A stretch of 64,000 bases of DNA from Coriobacteriia bacterium (GCA_030651765.1 JAUSBY010000003.1:124001-188000); one strand, 5' to 3'. Shown: positions 52,994 to 61,447, counted from the first letter of the stretch. Notes: generated from the sequence alone by a model not told the origin. Numbers and translations are program-made.

Positions 52994-53551
52994 ATGACCC
53001 TGTGCACTCGAACTCACGAATGCGCGTTCTATCAAGAGGTAGAGCCGAGTCTCGTCCTGCGCGTGAAGCACGCGTCGGCGTTCATGTTCTGCCGCGGAGG
53101 ACGCTACGAGGAGTGTGCCCGATACCGCCGATTGACCGCGGGCGAGAACGTGCCACGGTCCCTGATGCCCGACGGATCGACCGGTGACTGGTCAGAAGAC
53201 ACGTCCTCGGGCAGCAAGCGGCGCTTCCTGGTCATCGAGGACTCCCCCGTTTTTGCGGCGCTGGCGTCGGCTACGATCGCGTCACACTACAGCGACTCGG
53301 AGATCGTGCGACACCTGTCGTTCACCGAGGCCCAGCGCGACCTGGCCGCCGGCGGCTACTCAGTGGTCGTGTGCGGCTACGGGCTCGGAGACGGCAAGAC
53401 GGCCCATGACGTGCGTCGGATGACCGACGTGCCGATCGTCGTGCTCACCGGCCGCCTCGACGGCGTGGAAGCGCCGGCCGGCGCACTGGTCGTTGAGAAG
53501 AGCGCCGGACCGGTCGCGCTCGCCGCTGCGATCAGGGCGAGCCTGTCGTAG
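52994..53551 (+). CDS. Cys-rich N-terminus fused to a degenerate receiver domain
   Basis: 185 residues in two parts. The first 50 hold four cysteines (Cys4, Cys10, Cys33, Cys41) in a THECAFY...MFCRGGRYEECARY pattern that may bind a metal or iron-sulfur cluster. From residue 77 there is a response-regulator fold (RRFLVIEDSPVFAAL, VPIVVLTGR, VVEKSAG with the conserved Lys169). The phosphoacceptor strand reads VVVCGYGLGDG; the Asp position is Gly128 and the neighbouring Asp is also Gly, so phosphorylation is not expected. A protein-interaction or redox-sensing role is possible. GAGGAGG precedes ATG by 6 bases. Confidence 0.78.
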   Translation: MTLCTRTHECAFYQEVEPSLVLRVKHASAFMFCRGGRYEECARYRRLTAGENVPRSLMPDGSTGDWSEDTSSGSKRRFLVIEDSPVFAALASATIASHYSDSEIVRHLSFTEAQRDLAAGGYSVVVCGYGLGDGKTAHDVRRMTDVPIVVLTGRLDGVEAPAGALVVEKSAGPVALAAAIRASLS

Positions 53552-53560
53552 CGGCATGCG

Positions 53561-53600
53561 AACAGGCGACGCACCGGAGTGCGATGCCTGTTGGGTTTCT
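53561..53600 (+). terminator. Hairpin terminator after the degenerate receiver gene
   Basis: AACAGGCGACGCA (53561-53573) pairs with TGCGATGCCTGTT (53580-53592) over 13 bp with one mismatch and one wobble, loop CCGGAG, followed by GGGTTTCT. It lies 9 bases after the stop and 27 before the convergent helicase stop, so it may serve both genes. Confidence 0.6.
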
Positions 53601-53626
53601 CAGTCGATACGCCGGTTGGCGGGAGT

Positions 53627-54841
53627 CTATCGTCTCCTGCGGCCTCGGCCACGGCTCGAGCTGAACACCGTGCGCACGGCGCGCGTCGCGGCACGCTCGG
53701 GGTTGGGCACCAGCCGCTGCTGCGAGTAGTCGAACCCGACCGCGTCGTGCGTCTGCAGTATCGCGCCGATCTTCACTTCGATGTCCCTGAGCGCCTCGTG
53801 CTCCTCTGGCGAAAGCAGGGACACGGCCGTACCGGTCTTGCCCGCGCGCGCGGTCCGTCCGATGCGGTGGACGTAGTCCTCGGGGGTGTTCGGCAGATCG
53901 TAGTTGACGACGTGGCTCACATCGTCGATGTCGATGCCGCGGGCCACCACGTCGGTGGCGACGAGTACGCGTACGCGGCCGGCCTTGAGACCGTCGAGCG
54001 CCGCCTGACGCTGCGACTGCGAACGATCGCCGTGGATGGCGGCACACTTGATGCCGTTCTGATGCAGCACCTTTGCCACACGGTCCGCACGATGCTTGGT
54101 TCGCGTGAACACGATGACACGGTCGAGGTTGTTCTCGTTGATCAGGTGTACGAGCAGCTGCGACTTCTGCTGTCCGCCGACGGGGTACACACGCTGCTCG
54201 ATCAGCTCGATCGGCGTGTTGGCGGGGGCGACTTCCACGCGCACCGGGTCGTGGAGCGTGGAACTCACGATGCGCTGAACGTCTGCCGACATCGTGGCCG
54301 AGAACAGCAGATTCTGCCGCGACGCGGGGACACCGGCGATGATCTTGCGCACCTGCGGCCAGAAGCCCATGTCGAGCATGCGGTCCGCCTCATCGAGCAC
54401 GAGGATCTCCACGTTGGAGAGATTGCAGACCTTGCGCTCTATCAGGTCGAGCAGGCGTCCCGGTGTGGCGACGAGCACGTCCACACCGCGCTTGAGTGCC
54501 TTGATCTGCGGCTCGTAGCCCACGCCGCCGTAGACCACGGCCACGCGGTGCTTGGTCAGCTTAGCCACCTCGAGGGCGACGCCTTCGATCTGGCCGGCAA
54601 GCTCGCGGGTGGGGGTGACGACGAGCGCTCGAGGCCCGCCGGGCTTGCTTTCGATCCGCTGCATGAGCGGCAGAACGAACGCCGCGGTCTTGCCGGTGCC
54701 GGTCTGAGCACAGCCGACTACGTCGCGGCCTTCGACTACGTACGGGATCGCGTCACGCTGGATGGGGGTCGGGCGCGTGTAGCCCATCGCCGCCACGGCT
54801 TCGAGAAGGCGTGGCGAAAGACCCAGGTTGTCGAAACTCAA
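53627..54841 (-). CDS. DEAD-box RNA helicase (RhlE-like)
   Basis: A 404-residue ATP-dependent RNA helicase for RNA remodelling, probably ribosome assembly or cold adaptation. All motifs are present: Q motif TRPTPIQRDAIP, motif I AQTGTGKT, Ia PTRELAGQ, II DEAD in LVLDEADRMLDMGFW, III SAT, IV-VI IVFTRTKHRADRV, VATDVVARGIDI and YVHRIGRTARAG. The tail is short and Arg-rich. TTG at 54841 is preferred: it has GGAAGGAG 8 bases upstream and makes the RhlE-like start L-S-F-D-N-L-G-L. A sigma70-type promoter lies 130 bases upstream, leaving a long leader. Confidence 0.94.
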   Translation of the reverse strand: MSFDNLGLSPRLLEAVAAMGYTRPTPIQRDAIPYVVEGRDVVGCAQTGTGKTAAFVLPLMQRIESKPGGPRALVVTPTRELAGQIEGVALEVAKLTKHRVAVVYGGVGYEPQIKALKRGVDVLVATPGRLLDLIERKVCNLSNVEILVLDEADRMLDMGFWPQVRKIIAGVPASRQNLLFSATMSADVQRIVSSTLHDPVRVEVAPANTPIELIEQRVYPVGGQQKSQLLVHLINENNLDRVIVFTRTKHRADRVAKVLHQNGIKCAAIHGDRSQSQRQAALDGLKAGRVRVLVATDVVARGIDIDDVSHVVNYDLPNTPEDYVHRIGRTARAGKTGTAVSLLSPEEHEALRDIEVKIGAILQTHDAVGFDYSQQRLVPNPERAATRAVRTVFSSSRGRGRRRR

Positions 54842-54976
54842 AGTGTGAGCTCCTTCCTCGTGCGCCATATCAGGCTGCACTGCGGGCAGACGCAGTTGTC
54901 CTGACACGTCACGAGGAGAGCGAAGGACGACCGGGTCTTGATGTGCCGGGCCCGGGATCGGGCGCGGTTCTCGAGA

Positions 54977-55006
54977 GAGTATACGTGCTGACGTGCGAAA
55001 TAGCCA
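54977..55006 (-). promoter_or_regulatory. Sigma70-type promoter of the DEAD-box helicase
   Basis: Minus strand: TTGGCT (-35, plus bases 55001-55006), an 18-base spacer, and TATACT (-10, 54977-54982). Transcription would begin near 54970, giving a leader of about 130 bases before the TTG start. Confidence 0.6.
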
Positions 55007-55039
55007 ATCGCGCCTGGTGCGTGGCCCGCCTGTGACAGA

Positions 55040-55068
55040 GGGAGAGGCCCGGTGACCGGACCTCTCCC
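55040..55068 (-). terminator. Hairpin terminator of the cytochrome operon
   Basis: GGGAGAGG (55040-55047) and CCTCTCCC (55061-55068) form the outer stem with inner CCGG/CCGG pairing and a TGA loop. It lies 64-92 bases beyond the stop of the last gene of the minus-strand operon. The U-run is weak on either strand. Confidence 0.6.
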
Positions 55069-55131
55069 TTGAGCATGCGCAAGTCCCCTAGCGGCGGGGC
55101 GAGCAGCCGCAGTGGACACGTTGCAGCGGAG

Positions 55132-56043
55132 CTACTTGCCCGAGAGCTGGCGGAGCGTCATAGACACAAGCTTGATGAAGTCGGCGAAGAACTGCTCGAA
55201 CGATCCGATCTCATCGGTGGTGCCGTCGGGCTCGTACTCGGCATCGAAGTCGCCGCCGGCGACCCGCATCGAGATGTCCTGGATGCTCACGGTCATGCGG
55301 CGAAGCCGCTTGAGGACGAGCAGGTCCATCAGTGCGCCGATGGTGAGCGTCGCTACGACCAAGGTGATGGTGACGACCATGAGCGTCTGCAGCATCGCGC
55401 TGTTGGCTGCGTCGGCCTGCTCGGTGATGTCCTCGATGGCGTAGATGACGCCGACGGGATCGGCGCCCCCGGCGTACGCGGGGAAGACCGCGTGACCCTT
55501 GCTGCTCCGGTCGGTGCTCCAGCGGACGACCCAGTAGTCACCCTCACCGGTCACGCCGTCGTGGCAGGTCTGCGTGCAGGAGCCTACCTCGACGCCGACG
55601 ATGCGACCGTTCTCCGGTACCTGCTCGGGCGAGATGCCGAACTGCATGTCGTCGGCGAGTGCCTCATCGGTCGTGGTCAGCAGACCGTAGTTGTCGCGCT
55701 CGGCCCATGTGGGCGGCAGGCCGAGGGACTCGCGCGCGGTCGCGAACGTCGCCTCGTCGGTGATGTTCTTGTCAATCAGGAGCGCGTAGTCCGCCCCCGT
55801 GACCGACTTCATGCCCTCGAGGATGCGCGCGGCTTCCTGCGGATTCGCGATCGGGTCGAGGGCCGTGTCGGGTCCCTTGATCTGCTCCCACGCAGCAACA
55901 CCCTGGGAGCCGGTGCGGGCCACCGTCGTGTCGAGGCCGCGCGAGTACGACTGGTGCAGGTACACCACAACGGCCACCGCACCGATGAGGTTGATGGCCA
56001 CCACACCTGCCAGGATGCGCGTTCGTATCGAGAGGTTCTTCAT
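55132..56043 (-). CDS. Two-helix membrane sensor-like protein with CX3CH motif and HAMP-like segment
   Basis: 303 residues: TM1 about 10-28, an extracytoplasmic domain 30-215, TM2 about 217-243, then a HAMP-like cytoplasmic segment (LKRLRRMTVSIQDISMRVAGGDF) and nothing further, so no kinase or methyl-accepting domain follows. The outer domain has Cys156-Thr-Gln-Thr-Cys160-His161, a CX3CH motif that could hold haem c, and a region resembling the Tll0287-like/DUF3365 fold (ADYALLIDKNITD, PVGVIYAIEDITEQ). It starts 4 bases from the cytochrome stop, so it is expected to act with that protein. Function unknown; a haem-based sensor or cytochrome partner is the best guess. Confidence 0.75.
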   Translation of the reverse strand: MKNLSIRTRILAGVVAINLIGAVAVVVYLHQSYSRGLDTTVARTGSQGVAAWEQIKGPDTALDPIANPQEAARILEGMKSVTGADYALLIDKNITDEATFATARESLGLPPTWAERDNYGLLTTTDEALADDMQFGISPEQVPENGRIVGVEVGSCTQTCHDGVTGEGDYWVVRWSTDRSSKGHAVFPAYAGGADPVGVIYAIEDITEQADAANSAMLQTLMVVTITLVVATLTIGALMDLLVLKRLRRMTVSIQDISMRVAGGDFDAEYEPDGTTDEIGSFEQFFADFIKLVSMTLRQLSGK

Positions 56044-56047
56044 GCGT

Positions 56048-58807
56048 TCACTCGCCCCCTTGCTCGTCGTTCATGTCGGTCATGCCGTCTTGTGGTACCT
56101 CTTCGTCAACGTGGCCCAGCGTATGGCAGCTGAGGCAGGCCACGGTAGCACCCTCGTCGATCATGTGCGCAGATGTCGGCTCGTCTGCCGCCTCAGCGGA
56201 GACTGCGGCCGTGGAGACCGTCGGCTCCTCTGCCGGTTCGGCCATCGGCACAGGCTCGTCTGCGATCCCGGCGTCGCCCGTGGGCTCCGCGTCCGACGCG
56301 GGCGGCTCCGGCACGGCCACAGAGAGTGCACTGTGCCGCGCCCGCCACGCCGTCGAGCCCGGCTCCGGCAGCGTGCAGGTCGTCTCGGGAGGCGGGGCGT
56401 GGCACGAGCCGGGCGTGCCCTCAGGTCCGCCGCAGGTCATGGTCCCGTCAGAACCATGACAGCCGGGGATCGCGCACCCGATCGGGTAGTGCAGGTCGTA
56501 GACGGACGCGGTCGGGTGACAGCCGCCGCGTGCGCACGAGCCCGGGATCGGATCTCCGGTCAGCAGATCGAGCTCGACGCCGATGTGTCGTTCAGAGAGG
56601 TCCTGGTGCGTCGTGCTTGCGGTGTGGCAGGCTCCTTCTGCGGTGTCCGGACCTCCGCACGTCACGGAGCTGCCGGGCTCGTCTCCTGAGTGGCAGCCGT
56701 CGATGGTGCAGCCGACCGCGTAGTGCACTTCATCGACAGACGCGGTCGGGTGGCATCCTGCCCGGGCGCATGCACCGGCGAGCGGCTCGCCCGAGAGGCG
56801 GTCCAGCTCGATACCGGCGTGCGCGGTGGCAAAGCCCGCATGCGTGTCGATCGTCGTGTGGCATGCGCCGGCAGGCCCGTCCGGTCCGCCGCAGCTGACG
56901 TTGCCCGAGGGGCCGACACCGTCATGGCAGCCGTCGATCGTGCAGCCCACGTCTGCGTGCAACTCGTCGAGCGCCACGCTTGGGTGGCAGCCTGCGATCA
57001 CGCATGAACCGGGAGCGGGTTGTCCGCTCAGCCACTCGAGTTCGACGCCGGTGTGTCTGGCCGAGAGGTCGAGATGGGCCTCGGCGGCCGTGTGACATGC
57101 GCCGGTGGCGCCGTCCGGTCCACCGCAGCTCACGATGCCCGAGGGGCCGCCTGCTACGTGACAGCCGGTGATCGCGCAGCCGACGTCGTGATGCAGTTCG
57201 TAGACCGAGACCGTCGGATGGCAACCGGGAGTCACGCAGGAGCCGGGCGTTGGCTCGCCCGTGAGGCGATCCAGCTCGACGCCCGTGTGCTTCGCGTAGA
57301 AGTTCCGGTGCTTGTCGGCACCCACATGGCATGCGCCGGGCGTACCTTCGGGTCCGCCGCAGCTCATCGGCCCCGTGCCGCTGATGCTGCCCGTTCGGCT
57401 GTGGCATCCGGCGAGCATGCAGCCCTTGGAGCTGTGGACGCCGCGCACGTCTGTGGTGTCGTGGCAGCCAGCCGTCACGCACGAACCCTCGACGGGCTCG
57501 CCGGTCAACCGGTCGAGCTCCGCCGCCATGTGGACGGAGTCCATGGCGCCGTGGCGCTCGTCGCCGTGGCATGCCTCACAAGCACCCGCACTCTCGCGCT
57601 CGGTCCATGATGCCTTCACGACCGCGGCCGTGCTCTCGTTGGCGTTGTGGCACCCGAGGCACGAGTCGGCACCAAGCGCTGACCCCGGACGCGTGTGCTC
57701 GTCGCCGATGTCCATCGAGTGGCACACCGCGCACGTCAGGGTGACGCCGCTTGCCGGGTCGGTGAGTGTGGACGCGCCCTGGCGTCCGTTGGCCGCCGAG
57801 TGGACCTCACCATCTTTCTCGTGGCTGTACTCGGTGTTCAGATAGGCGGGGTGGCAGGTGTTCTCACCGGTGCCGCACGCGTTCTGCGTCGGCCTCGGCG
57901 CCTGGACGGTGAGATCGTGGCAGCCGGGCTCGCCTTCTTCAGCCGAGCCGGAACACGTCGCGGGTGCGTTGGGGTGCAGCGCGTGGAGCTTGTTGCCCGC
58001 ATGGCACCCGATGCCTGTGTCGCCGCAACCTGCGGTCCCACTGCCCTCGACAGAGGCCGGCGCAAAGTCGGCCGCATGCATCGGCGCCCGGACGTCCTCG
58101 CCGTGGCAGTCCTCGCAGCGATGGGACTCCCAGTCGGTCTTGACCTGCTCGAGCGCGCCGCTCTGCACGTCGTTGTGGCACTCCGCGCACCCGACATCGG
58201 TACCGTAGTCACTCCCGTCGACCTCCGGGACGCCGGTATGCGCCGCTTTGAGATCGCGGGAATGGCAGTCACCGCAGGTCGCCTTCGCTTCGCCGCCCTC
58301 GGCAGTCCGCATGATGGCGGTCATGTCGGTACCCATGGCGGTGTGGAGCGACTCGCGATAGTGACCCTGGGGATACGGGTCGGAGAGGCGCACGCAGTCG
58401 GACACGCCCTCCATCGTCCCATCGTGGCACCCCGTGCACTCGCGCTGGCTCGGCCCGTGGCACGGGATGCAGCCGACGCCCGTGTACTCGTGGCAGGTCT
58501 TGCAGGCGGTCTCGGGGTGGTAGGCGTTGAAGTCCCGGCGGTGCTCGTCGGATCCGTGGCAGCCATCACCGGAGTTGGTGCATCCGCTCTCGCGGTGTGC
58601 GTTGTAGTCGCTTGCCTCGGTGAAGCTGTGAACCTTGGTGGTGGGCGGATTCCATCCGGCGGCGAAGGCGACGCCTGCGACGATGATGAAGGCGAGTGCG
58701 ATCCGGCTTCTGTGTACTTTCAGACGCTGGAGCGCGGAGACCGCCCCTCCACGTGCCGGACCTGCTGCCCGCGTGGTGGCAGCATCATGTGAGTAACCGC
58801 CCCGCAT
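56048..58807 (-). CDS. Large membrane-anchored multihaem c-type cytochrome with unusual CX4CH and CX9CH repeats
   Basis: 919 residues. A single N-terminal helix (about 36-51, ALAFIIVAGVAFAAG) anchors it outside the membrane. I count 29 C-x(n)-CH motifs: ten CXXCH (at Cys102, 113, 124, 178, 207, 231, 359, 383, 410, 891), ten CX4CH (443, 463, 524, 544, 602, 622, 680, 700, 758, 778), five CX9CH (483, 561, 639, 717, 792), three CX6CH (76, 261, 311), and one CX10CH (285). CXXCH binds haem c; CX4CH is known in some cytochromes; the longer spacings are unusual. Residues 430-805 are five repeats. A Pro/Glu/Ala linker precedes the last CXXCH. Likely role: extracellular electron transfer. Middle gene of a three-gene unit. 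Confidence 0.9.
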   Translation of the reverse strand: MRGGYSHDAATTRAAGPARGGAVSALQRLKVHRSRIALAFIIVAGVAFAAGWNPPTTKVHSFTEASDYNAHRESGCTNSGDGCHGSDEHRRDFNAYHPETACKTCHEYTGVGCIPCHGPSQRECTGCHDGTMEGVSDCVRLSDPYPQGHYRESLHTAMGTDMTAIMRTAEGGEAKATCGDCHSRDLKAAHTGVPEVDGSDYGTDVGCAECHNDVQSGALEQVKTDWESHRCEDCHGEDVRAPMHAADFAPASVEGSGTAGCGDTGIGCHAGNKLHALHPNAPATCSGSAEEGEPGCHDLTVQAPRPTQNACGTGENTCHPAYLNTEYSHEKDGEVHSAANGRQGASTLTDPASGVTLTCAVCHSMDIGDEHTRPGSALGADSCLGCHNANESTAAVVKASWTERESAGACEACHGDERHGAMDSVHMAAELDRLTGEPVEGSCVTAGCHDTTDVRGVHSSKGCMLAGCHSRTGSISGTGPMSCGGPEGTPGACHVGADKHRNFYAKHTGVELDRLTGEPTPGSCVTPGCHPTVSVYELHHDVGCAITGCHVAGGPSGIVSCGGPDGATGACHTAAEAHLDLSARHTGVELEWLSGQPAPGSCVIAGCHPSVALDELHADVGCTIDGCHDGVGPSGNVSCGGPDGPAGACHTTIDTHAGFATAHAGIELDRLSGEPLAGACARAGCHPTASVDEVHYAVGCTIDGCHSGDEPGSSVTCGGPDTAEGACHTASTTHQDLSERHIGVELDLLTGDPIPGSCARGGCHPTASVYDLHYPIGCAIPGCHGSDGTMTCGGPEGTPGSCHAPPPETTCTLPEPGSTAWRARHSALSVAVPEPPASDAEPTGDAGIADEPVPMAEPAEEPTVSTAAVSAEAADEPTSAHMIDEGATVACLSCHTLGHVDEEVPQDGMTDMNDEQGGE
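56393..57520 (-). repeat. Five tandem 78-81-residue repeats inside the cytochrome
   Basis: Repeat units begin ELDRLTGEP-like at residues 430, 511, 589, 667 and 745 (periods 81, 78, 78, 78). Each unit holds CX4CH, about 14 residues later another CX4CH, then a CGGP...ACH (CX9CH) and a histidine pair before the next unit. The DNA copies have diverged, so the repeat is old and probably maintained by selection on the protein. Confidence 0.9.
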
Positions 58808-58831
58808 CGCACCCCCAAGTGTCGCTGCCGA

Positions 58832-59035
58832 TCAGTCGAGGCGAAGACCGAGCACCTCGGAGGCCGCTTCCTTCAGAGCCTGGACCTTCTCGGGCTCATC
58901 CGGATCGTCCGGCCGGACAAGGGTGACGATGAAGCCGACGCGCATAGCTATCGCTCCCCGCGACTTGAACACATCGAGGTTGTTGCGCTGGATATGCTCC
59001 TCGATGCGCTGCGCGTAGTCGTACAGCTTCCCCAT
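58832..59035 (-). CDS. Small conserved-looking protein, first gene of the cytochrome operon
   Basis: 67 residues, MGKLYDYAQRIEEHIQRNNL at the start and ending EVLGLRLD; no family recognised. It is mixed alpha/beta in appearance, with a beta-like AIAMRVGFIVTLVRP centre and an acidic DDPDEPEK stretch. ATG at 59035 is strongly supported by GGAGG 9 bases upstream. The stop is 24 bases before the cytochrome start, so they are very likely co-transcribed. No Cys or membrane segment, so it is probably a cytosolic accessory or regulatory protein. Confidence 0.72.
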   Translation of the reverse strand: MGKLYDYAQRIEEHIQRNNLDVFKSRGAIAMRVGFIVTLVRPDDPDEPEKVQALKEAASEVLGLRLD

Positions 59036-59245
59036 GAAGCCACACCTCCAAGGGCCGGATATCTTCTGATTCGGCATAATGCGGACCGCGGTTTAGCGCT
59101 GGCTGGTCTGAATCGTGAGTCCCCGGATCTTTGTCGCCCCCAGCGGTTACATAATCGTGCAAAAACCTCGATATGGCCACCTCGGTCCCGCGCCGGGCGC
59201 GCTGTTCGCCGCGCGCCACGGGACCGGCCGTGCTACGGTTCGTGC

Positions 59246-61447
59246 ATGACGACGACCCACCGATATGCCGCCACCTGCCCCCGGGGCGTCGAGCCCCTGC
59301 TCGCCAGTGAGATCACGCAACTCGGCGCCGGCGAGGTGCGTGAGCAGCGAGCTGTCGTCACGTTCTCCGGACCGCTTGAGACCGGCTATCGTGTGTGCCT
59401 GTGGTCGCGCATCGCGAGCCGGGTGCTGCTCACGTTGGCCGAGTTCCCTGCGGCGAGTGCCGAGGCACTCTACGAAGGCGTCGCGACGATCGCCTGGGAG
59501 GAGCACATCCCGCCCGAGGGAACGCTTGCCATCGATGTGGTCGGGTCCACGAGCGGTCTGACCCACTCGCGCTTCGCCGCCCAGAAGGCGAAGGACGCGG
59601 TGGTCGACCGGATACGCACGGTGAGCGGCACACGTCCATCGGTCGCCTTCGAGCGTCCCGACGTGCGCCTGAACCTTCGGCTTCACAACGAGCGGGCGAC
59701 GCTCTCGATCGACCTGGCCGGCGAGCCGCTCCATATGCGCGGCTACCGCACGGCCGGCGAGCAGGCCGAGGCGCCGCTCAAGGAGAACCTTGCGGCAGCG
59801 GTGCTCGTCCGCGCGGGCTGGCCGGAGATCGCCGCGGCCGGCGGCGCGCTCGTCGACCCGATGTGTGGGTCCGGGACGCTGCTCGTCGAGGGGGCGCTCA
59901 TCGCGGCCGACCAGGCCCCCGGTCTGCTCCGGGAGTACTGGGGCTTCACCGGGTGGCTCGGCCATGACGAGGACGTCTGGCACACACTGCTCGACGAGGC
60001 CGACGAGCGTGCCGAGAGCGGTCGAGACGCCGTACCGCCGATCATCGGAGCCGATCACGATCCGCGGGCCGTGAGCCTTGCGGCCGCGTGCGCGAGGCGA
60101 GCCGGTTTCGGCGGACGCATCACCGTCGAGGTCGGGGAGCTCGTCGCGCTCACGTCGCCGCCCGACAGCCGCCCGGGGCTCGTCGTCACGAACCCTCCGT
60201 ACGGTGTCCGGCTCGGCGAGACGACCGACCTGGCCGCGCTGTACGCACTCCTCGGCGAGCGGCTGGTCTCCGGCTTCGAGGGCTGGACCGCAGCGGTGCT
60301 CACATCCGACGAGTCGCTCGCGCGGGCGACGGGACTGCGGAGCAGCGCCGCCCACACGCTCTACAACGGCGCGATAGAGACGAAGCTCTACCGGTTCGAC
60401 GTGTCCGCCTCGGCGGTGCGTGCCGAGGTGCGCCGCGCGCCGGAGCCGCGCTCGGCCGGTGCCGAGATGTTCGCCAACCGCCTGCGCAAGAACGTGCGCC
60501 ACATCGGCAAGTGGGCGCGGCGCGAGGGCGTGACGTGCTACCGCGTCTACGACGCCGACCTGCCCGAGTACGCGGTGGCGGTCGATCTGTATCAGGGCGC
60601 GGGGCCTGACGAGGGCATGCGGTTCGCGCATGTGGCCGAGTATGCACCGCCTGCGACGATCGACCCGGCCGTCGCGGAGACGCGTCTGGCCGAGGCGGTC
60701 GAAGTGGTAGCCGACGTACTCGAGGTGGCACCTGCCGACGTGGCGGTCAAGGTGCGCCGCCGCCAGCGCGGCACGTCGCAGTACGAGCGCGTGGCCGAGC
60801 GCGGGGAGTTCATCCAGATCGCCGAGGGTGGACTGCGCTTCCTCGCGAACCCCTACGATTACCTCGACACCGGCATCTTCCTCGACCACCGCCCGGTTCG
60901 CTCGATGGTGCGCGATCTGGCGGCGGGCACGCGCGCGCTCAACCTGTTCGCCTACACGGGCACGGTGAGCGTGTACGCGGTCGCCGGCGGGGCGATCGCC
61001 GTCAACACCGTGGACCTCTCGGCCACCTATCTGGACTGGGCGCAGCAGAATATGGCGCTCAACGGACTGGCCGACAGTCCCGGCGTCCGCTTCATGCGCT
61101 CGAACGCGATCACGTGGCTTGCCGAGGAGCGCCGGCGCGTGGAGGCGGGGCTGGCGGACCCGTATGGGCTCGTCTTCTGCGACCCGCCGACGTTCTCGGC
61201 AAGTAAGAAGATGGGGACGCAGACGTTCGACGTGCAGCGCGACCACGTGCAGCTCATCACCGATGCCGCGGCGGTGCTCGCCGACGACGGAGTGCTGCTG
61301 TTCTCCACCAACCTGCGGTCCTTCAAGCTTGATGCCGCAGCGCTCGGCGGGCTCGACGTGGAAGACATCACCGCCGAGACCATCCCGCCGGACTTCTCCC
61401 GTACGCCCAGGATCCACTCCTGTTTCGTGGTGCGGCGGCGCTCCTAG
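59246..61447 (+). CDS. rlmL: Bifunctional 23S rRNA methyltransferase RlmKL
   Basis: A 733-residue fusion of THUMP-linked m2G2445 and m7G2069 methyltransferases. The N-terminal half has a ferredoxin-like/THUMP region, then VDPMCGSGTLLVEGALIA and the catalytic VVTNPPYGVRLGE. The C-terminal half has TGIFLDHRPVRSMVRDLA, LNLFAYTGTVSVYA and LVFCDPPTFSASKKM. Both SAM sites are intact. The ATG at 59246 lacks a clear ribosome-binding site, so a leaderless transcript is possible. The fusion is best known from gammaproteobacteria. It ends on the CTAG shared with the convergent ferredoxin gene. Confidence 0.94.
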   Translation: MTTTHRYAATCPRGVEPLLASEITQLGAGEVREQRAVVTFSGPLETGYRVCLWSRIASRVLLTLAEFPAASAEALYEGVATIAWEEHIPPEGTLAIDVVGSTSGLTHSRFAAQKAKDAVVDRIRTVSGTRPSVAFERPDVRLNLRLHNERATLSIDLAGEPLHMRGYRTAGEQAEAPLKENLAAAVLVRAGWPEIAAAGGALVDPMCGSGTLLVEGALIAADQAPGLLREYWGFTGWLGHDEDVWHTLLDEADERAESGRDAVPPIIGADHDPRAVSLAAACARRAGFGGRITVEVGELVALTSPPDSRPGLVVTNPPYGVRLGETTDLAALYALLGERLVSGFEGWTAAVLTSDESLARATGLRSSAAHTLYNGAIETKLYRFDVSASAVRAEVRRAPEPRSAGAEMFANRLRKNVRHIGKWARREGVTCYRVYDADLPEYAVAVDLYQGAGPDEGMRFAHVAEYAPPATIDPAVAETRLAEAVEVVADVLEVAPADVAVKVRRRQRGTSQYERVAERGEFIQIAEGGLRFLANPYDYLDTGIFLDHRPVRSMVRDLAAGTRALNLFAYTGTVSVYAVAGGAIAVNTVDLSATYLDWAQQNMALNGLADSPGVRFMRSNAITWLAEERRRVEAGLADPYGLVFCDPPTFSASKKMGTQTFDVQRDHVQLITDAAAVLADDGVLLFSTNLRSFKLDAAALGGLDVEDITAETIPPDFSRTPRIHSCFVVRRRS

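Noticed and set aside
56393-57520. Tandem repeats considered as a CRISPR-like or DNA satellite array
   Set aside because: The period is a multiple of three (234-243 bases), the frame is preserved, and similarity is at protein level with diverged DNA, so it is a coding repeat.
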